Below the pieces are notes generated by a model. It was not told the DNA's origin and did not search any database. It saw only the letters and a list, made by a program, of their open reading frames with translations. A stretch of DNA of 64,000 bases, from NCBI RefSeq assembly GCF_014352875.1, contig NZ_CP060695.1, forward strand, positions 527,501 through 591,500, given 5' to 3'. The stretch's first letter is position 1; each line of letters begins with the position of its first letter. Origin of the DNA: Polaribacter pectinis. Lineage in GTDB: Bacteria > Bacteroidota > Bacteroidia > Flavobacteriales > Flavobacteriaceae. Made by a program: the position numbers and the translations under genes. Shown one piece after another: positions 62,041 through 64,000 of this stretch.

Positions 62041-62997
62041 TTAGAAATTGAGTTTTTCTTTAATAGAATAGTGTTTTTCGTTGCTTTTGGTCTTAATTAT
62101 TAATTCGCCAATAAAACCTGCTAAAAATAATAGAGTTCCCAAAATCATAGAAGTTAATGCTATGTAAAACCAAGGATTGTCAGTAACTAATATGGTTTTA
62201 ATACCATTGTAGACCTTGTAAAGTTTATAAACACCAATATAAAAAGCACTTGTAGTTCCAAATAAGAACATAAAAGTTCCCCATAAACCAAAAAAGTGCA
62301 TTGGCCGTTTACCAAATTTTGATAAAAAGGAAATCGTAATTAAATCAAGAAATCCGTTTACAAATCTGTCCATTCCAAATTTTGTAACTCCGTATTTTCT
62401 TGCTTGATGTTGCACAACTTTTTCGCCAATTTTAGTAAAACCTTCGTTTTTTGCCAAAACAGGAATATATCTGTGCATTTCACCACTAACTTTAACAGTC
62501 TTAATTACTTCATTTTTATAGGCTTTTAGGCCGCAATTAAAATCGTGTAATTTTAATCCAGAAGTTTTTCTTGCTGCTGCATTAAATAGTTTTGAGGGAA
62601 TATTTTTTGTAATGACATTGTCATAACGTTTCTTTTTCCAACCAGAAATTAAATCGAAATCATCTTTAATAATAAGATCATATAACTCTGGAATTTCATC
62701 AGGATTATCTTGTAAATCTGCATCCATAGTAATAACTACATCACCTTTAGCAAGTTCAAATCCTGCGTCTAATGCTTGAGATTTACCGTAATTTTTTTGA
62801 AAACGAATTCCTTTAACAGATTTGTTTTCTTCAGATAGTTTCTCAATTACGTTCCAAGAAGTATCAGAACTACCATCATCAATAAAAATAATTTCATATA
62901 AATAACGATTGGATTGCATAACTTTTGCAATCCAATCGTGTAATTCTTGTAAAGATTCTTCTTCATTAAGAAGTGGTATTACTACCGAAATATCCAT
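62041..62997 (-). CDS. DPM1/GtrB-like membrane glycosyltransferase (family 2)
   Basis: A 318-residue enzyme. ISVVIPLLNEEESLQELHDW opens the GT-A fold, DADLQD at residues 92-97 is the metal-binding motif, and QARKYGVTKFGMDRF a later conserved stretch. Two C-terminal membrane helices (FFGLWGTFMFLFGTTSAFYI, YIALTSMILGTLLFLAGFIG) are typical of enzymes that load a sugar onto undecaprenyl phosphate. It is co-oriented with DUF4199 upstream and the mutase/exporter pair downstream. Confidence 0.92.
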   Translation of the reverse strand: MDISVVIPLLNEEESLQELHDWIAKVMQSNRYLYEIIFIDDGSSDTSWNVIEKLSEENKSVKGIRFQKNYGKSQALDAGFELAKGDVVITMDADLQDNPDEIPELYDLIIKDDFDLISGWKKKRYDNVITKNIPSKLFNAAARKTSGLKLHDFNCGLKAYKNEVIKTVKVSGEMHRYIPVLAKNEGFTKIGEKVVQHQARKYGVTKFGMDRFVNGFLDLITISFLSKFGKRPMHFFGLWGTFMFLFGTTSAFYIGVYKLYKVYNGIKTILVTDNPWFYIALTSMILGTLLFLAGFIGELIIKTKSNEKHYSIKEKLNF

Positions 62998-63081
62998 ATT
63001 TTAAAATTGTAAGTCTTGTTGGTTAGCAAAGGTACTTTTATTTATAAAACTTACCTAAAAACAATAAACTTTAACCTAATT

Positions 63082-63603
63082 TTAATAAGTTTCTTCTTCA
63101 GATTTTTTCATAATTGCCGAAGTTATTGCAGCTACAATAAAACCACCAATTGCATAACCAATTATACCCATTGCAGCCATTATTCCAGGAGATTGAAAAG
63201 ATTTCCCCATTTCATTAGCAGCTTCAATTTGCTCTTCAGTCATACCTTGATCTAAAAATTTTTGATTTTGAATTTCCATCATTTGATTCATAAAATCTGG
63301 TTCAATAAAATTCATGAAAATATAGTTGTAAACAACAACTATTAAGCCTGCTAAAATAGCAATACCAACACCAATTTTTACTCCTTGTCCCCAAGACATA
63401 AAACCACCATTAGCTGCTTTGAACTGTTTTGTGCCGTATATAATTAATCCAATAAATAAAGCTGCAGAAACCACAGAAGTAGACCAATGTGGGTCTAAAT
63501 GGTTACCTGTAGCGAACATAACAAGAGATAAAATTATACTAGCTACACCTAATATTAATCCGTTGTTTACAATAAAACTTTTACTATTTGTTTGATTTTC
63601 CAT
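63082..63603 (-). CDS. DUF4199 membrane protein
   Basis: A 173-residue protein with four membrane helices. LILGVASIILSLVMFATGNH, SWGQGVKIGVGIAILAGLIV and a loop with MEIQNQKFLDQGMTEEQIEA are marks of DUF4199, a Bacteroidota family of unknown function commonly located before a GT2 gene. Confidence 0.85.
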   Translation of the reverse strand: MENQTNSKSFIVNNGLILGVASIILSLVMFATGNHLDPHWSTSVVSAALFIGLIIYGTKQFKAANGGFMSWGQGVKIGVGIAILAGLIVVVYNYIFMNFIEPDFMNQMMEIQNQKFLDQGMTEEQIEAANEMGKSFQSPGIMAAMGIIGYAIGGFIVAAITSAIMKKSEEETY

Positions 63604-63629
63604 TTGTGTTTGAAATTTAGTTAGTGTTA

Positions 63630-63637
63630 CAAATATA
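63630..63637 (-). promoter_or_regulatory. -7 element (TATATTTG) of DUF4199
   Basis: Exact TAnnTTTG match on the minus strand, 26 bases before the ATG. The inverted repeat at 63647 covers the place of the -33 element. Confidence 0.45.
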
Positions 63638-63646
63638 TTGATTTCA

Positions 63647-63690
63647 TTTAGATAGTTTTTAATATTTATAAAGTTTGTAAACTATCTAAA
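63647..63690 (-). promoter_or_regulatory. Perfect 12-base inverted repeat upstream of DUF4199
   Basis: TTTAGATAGTTT (63647-63658) and AAACTATCTAAA (63679-63690) are exact complements with 20 bases between them. The arms are three helical turns apart, suiting a regulator that binds as a dimer of dimers or loops the DNA; a transcript hairpin is also possible. Confidence 0.5.
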
Positions 63691-63747
63691 CAATTAATTA
63701 GTAATCAAAGTTTTAAAAATGTTACAGAAATTTTGATATTTTTTTTA

Positions 63748-63777
63748 TTGCCATAAGAAAAATGTGTTGTAAATTTG
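63748..63777 (+). promoter_or_regulatory. Complete Bacteroidota promoter of the SRP RNA
   Basis: TTG at 63748-63750, a 19-base spacer, then TAAATTTG at 63770-63777. The RNA begins about five bases after the element. This is the best promoter in the window. Confidence 0.8.
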
Positions 63778-63781
63778 CATC

Positions 63782-63875
63782 GGCAAGTCCTACACAACTA
63801 GCTCCCTTTGAATCCTCCAGGGCGGGAACGCAGCAAAGGTATTAGGTTGTAGCAGTGTGATGTAGATAGCTTGCC
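63782..63875 (+). ncRNA. ffs: Signal recognition particle RNA (small bacterial type)
   Basis: A 94-base RNA with closing stem GGCAAG/CTTGCC. The apex at 63818-63835 reads CAGG-GCG-GGAA-CGC-AGCA. This is the universal domain IV: the symmetrical loop strands CAGG and AGCA bind Ffh, and the GGAA tetraloop contacts FtsY. It directs inner-membrane proteins to the translocon during synthesis. It has its own promoter and a T run after the stem. Confidence 0.96.
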
Positions 63876-63880
63876 ATTTT

Positions 63881-63904
63881 TTATGCCTTAAAGTTTCGGC
63901 ATAA
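63881..63904 (+). terminator. Second hairpin after the SRP RNA
   Basis: TTATGCC (63881-63887) pairs with GGCATAA (63898-63904). With the preceding T run it gives a back-up stop. Confidence 0.5.
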
Positions 63905-63968
63905 CTTCCTAAATTTACCTCGTTAAATTTTAGATTTCTTCATTTACTTTTAAGATATTTGCAAACGA

Positions 63969-63997
63969 ATTAAAAGATTAAAAATTAAAAGATTAAA
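63969..63997 (+). repeat. Tandem ATTAAAAGATTAAA pair at the window edge
   Basis: Two exact 14-base copies (63969-63982 and 63984-63997) one base apart. No gene start is seen between the SRP RNA and the end of the window. Confidence 0.5.
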
Positions 63998-64000
63998 TAG

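Overview
The window is chromosomal DNA from a member of the Bacteroidota, very probably a marine Flavobacteriaceae of the Polaribacter/Tenacibaculum kind. The reasons are very low GC, an almost complete lack of Shine-Dalgarno sequences, repeated matches to the Bacteroidota -7 promoter element TAnnTTTG, the gliding genes gldF and gldG, and many family-specific proteins (DUF4835, DUF5606, DUF6029, Omp28, DUF2911, DUF4212, bacteroidetal omega subunit). Genus is an inference from general resemblance. The window is mostly core genome. I see no prophage, transposase, CRISPR array, rRNA or tRNA gene.

Layout. 1-5 kb, minus strand: an RluA-type pseudouridine synthase cut by the window edge, a VOC protein, gamma-glutamyltransferase, ACP phosphodiesterase and dnaN. 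5-10.5 kb, plus strand: a probable operon of secreted PIG-L deacetylase, a 35-residue membrane microprotein, a sodium:solute symporter and a Gfo/Idh/MocA oxidoreductase. 10.5-11.5 kb: one orphan lipoprotein gene inside what looks like an integron-type cassette. 11.6-18.3 kb: DUF2911 lipoprotein, aquaporin, YeeZ-like epimerase, gldG/gldF and small enzymes. 18.4-23.1 kb: phoH, purC, fabV and two unknown overlapping genes. 23.3-29 kb: TerC and TauE membrane proteins, a DUF4212/symporter pair and an MsbA-like exporter. 29-38.5 kb: lipoprotein, NUDIX, M42 peptidase, an ABC ATPase with a permease fused to an M1 peptidase, YhhN, and a phytase-like esterase preceded by a G-tract-rich leader. 38.5-45.7 kb: dapA, ferritin, bamD, rpoZ, coaBC, DUF4835, recN. 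45.9-54.5 kb: glycosyltransferases, mazG, def, ruvX, dapD, tsaC, cca. 54.6-58.2 kb: a divergent envelope cluster (DUF6029 barrel, TlpA thioredoxin, Omp28 lipoprotein). 58.4-63.6 kb: MsbA-like exporter, phosphohexomutase, GT2 transferase, DUF4199. 63.8 kb: SRP RNA.

How the genes fit together. Most blocks are housekeeping: lysine/diaminopimelate synthesis (dapA, dapD), outer-membrane assembly (bamD), transcription (rpoZ), CoA (coaBC), purines (purC), fatty acids (fabV), tRNA maturation and modification (cca, tsaC), DNA replication and repair (dnaN, recN, ruvX) and surface glycans (several glycosyltransferases, a phosphohexomutase, MsbA-like exporters).

The less ordinary material is the symporter with its microprotein, the attC-like lipoprotein cassette, three families of structured intergenic repeats (one changes the apparent ends of two genes), the M1-peptidase/permease fusion, the CxxC envelope cluster, and dyads over several promoters. 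All functional assignments come from reading the sequence and from recalled family knowledge; no database search was run.
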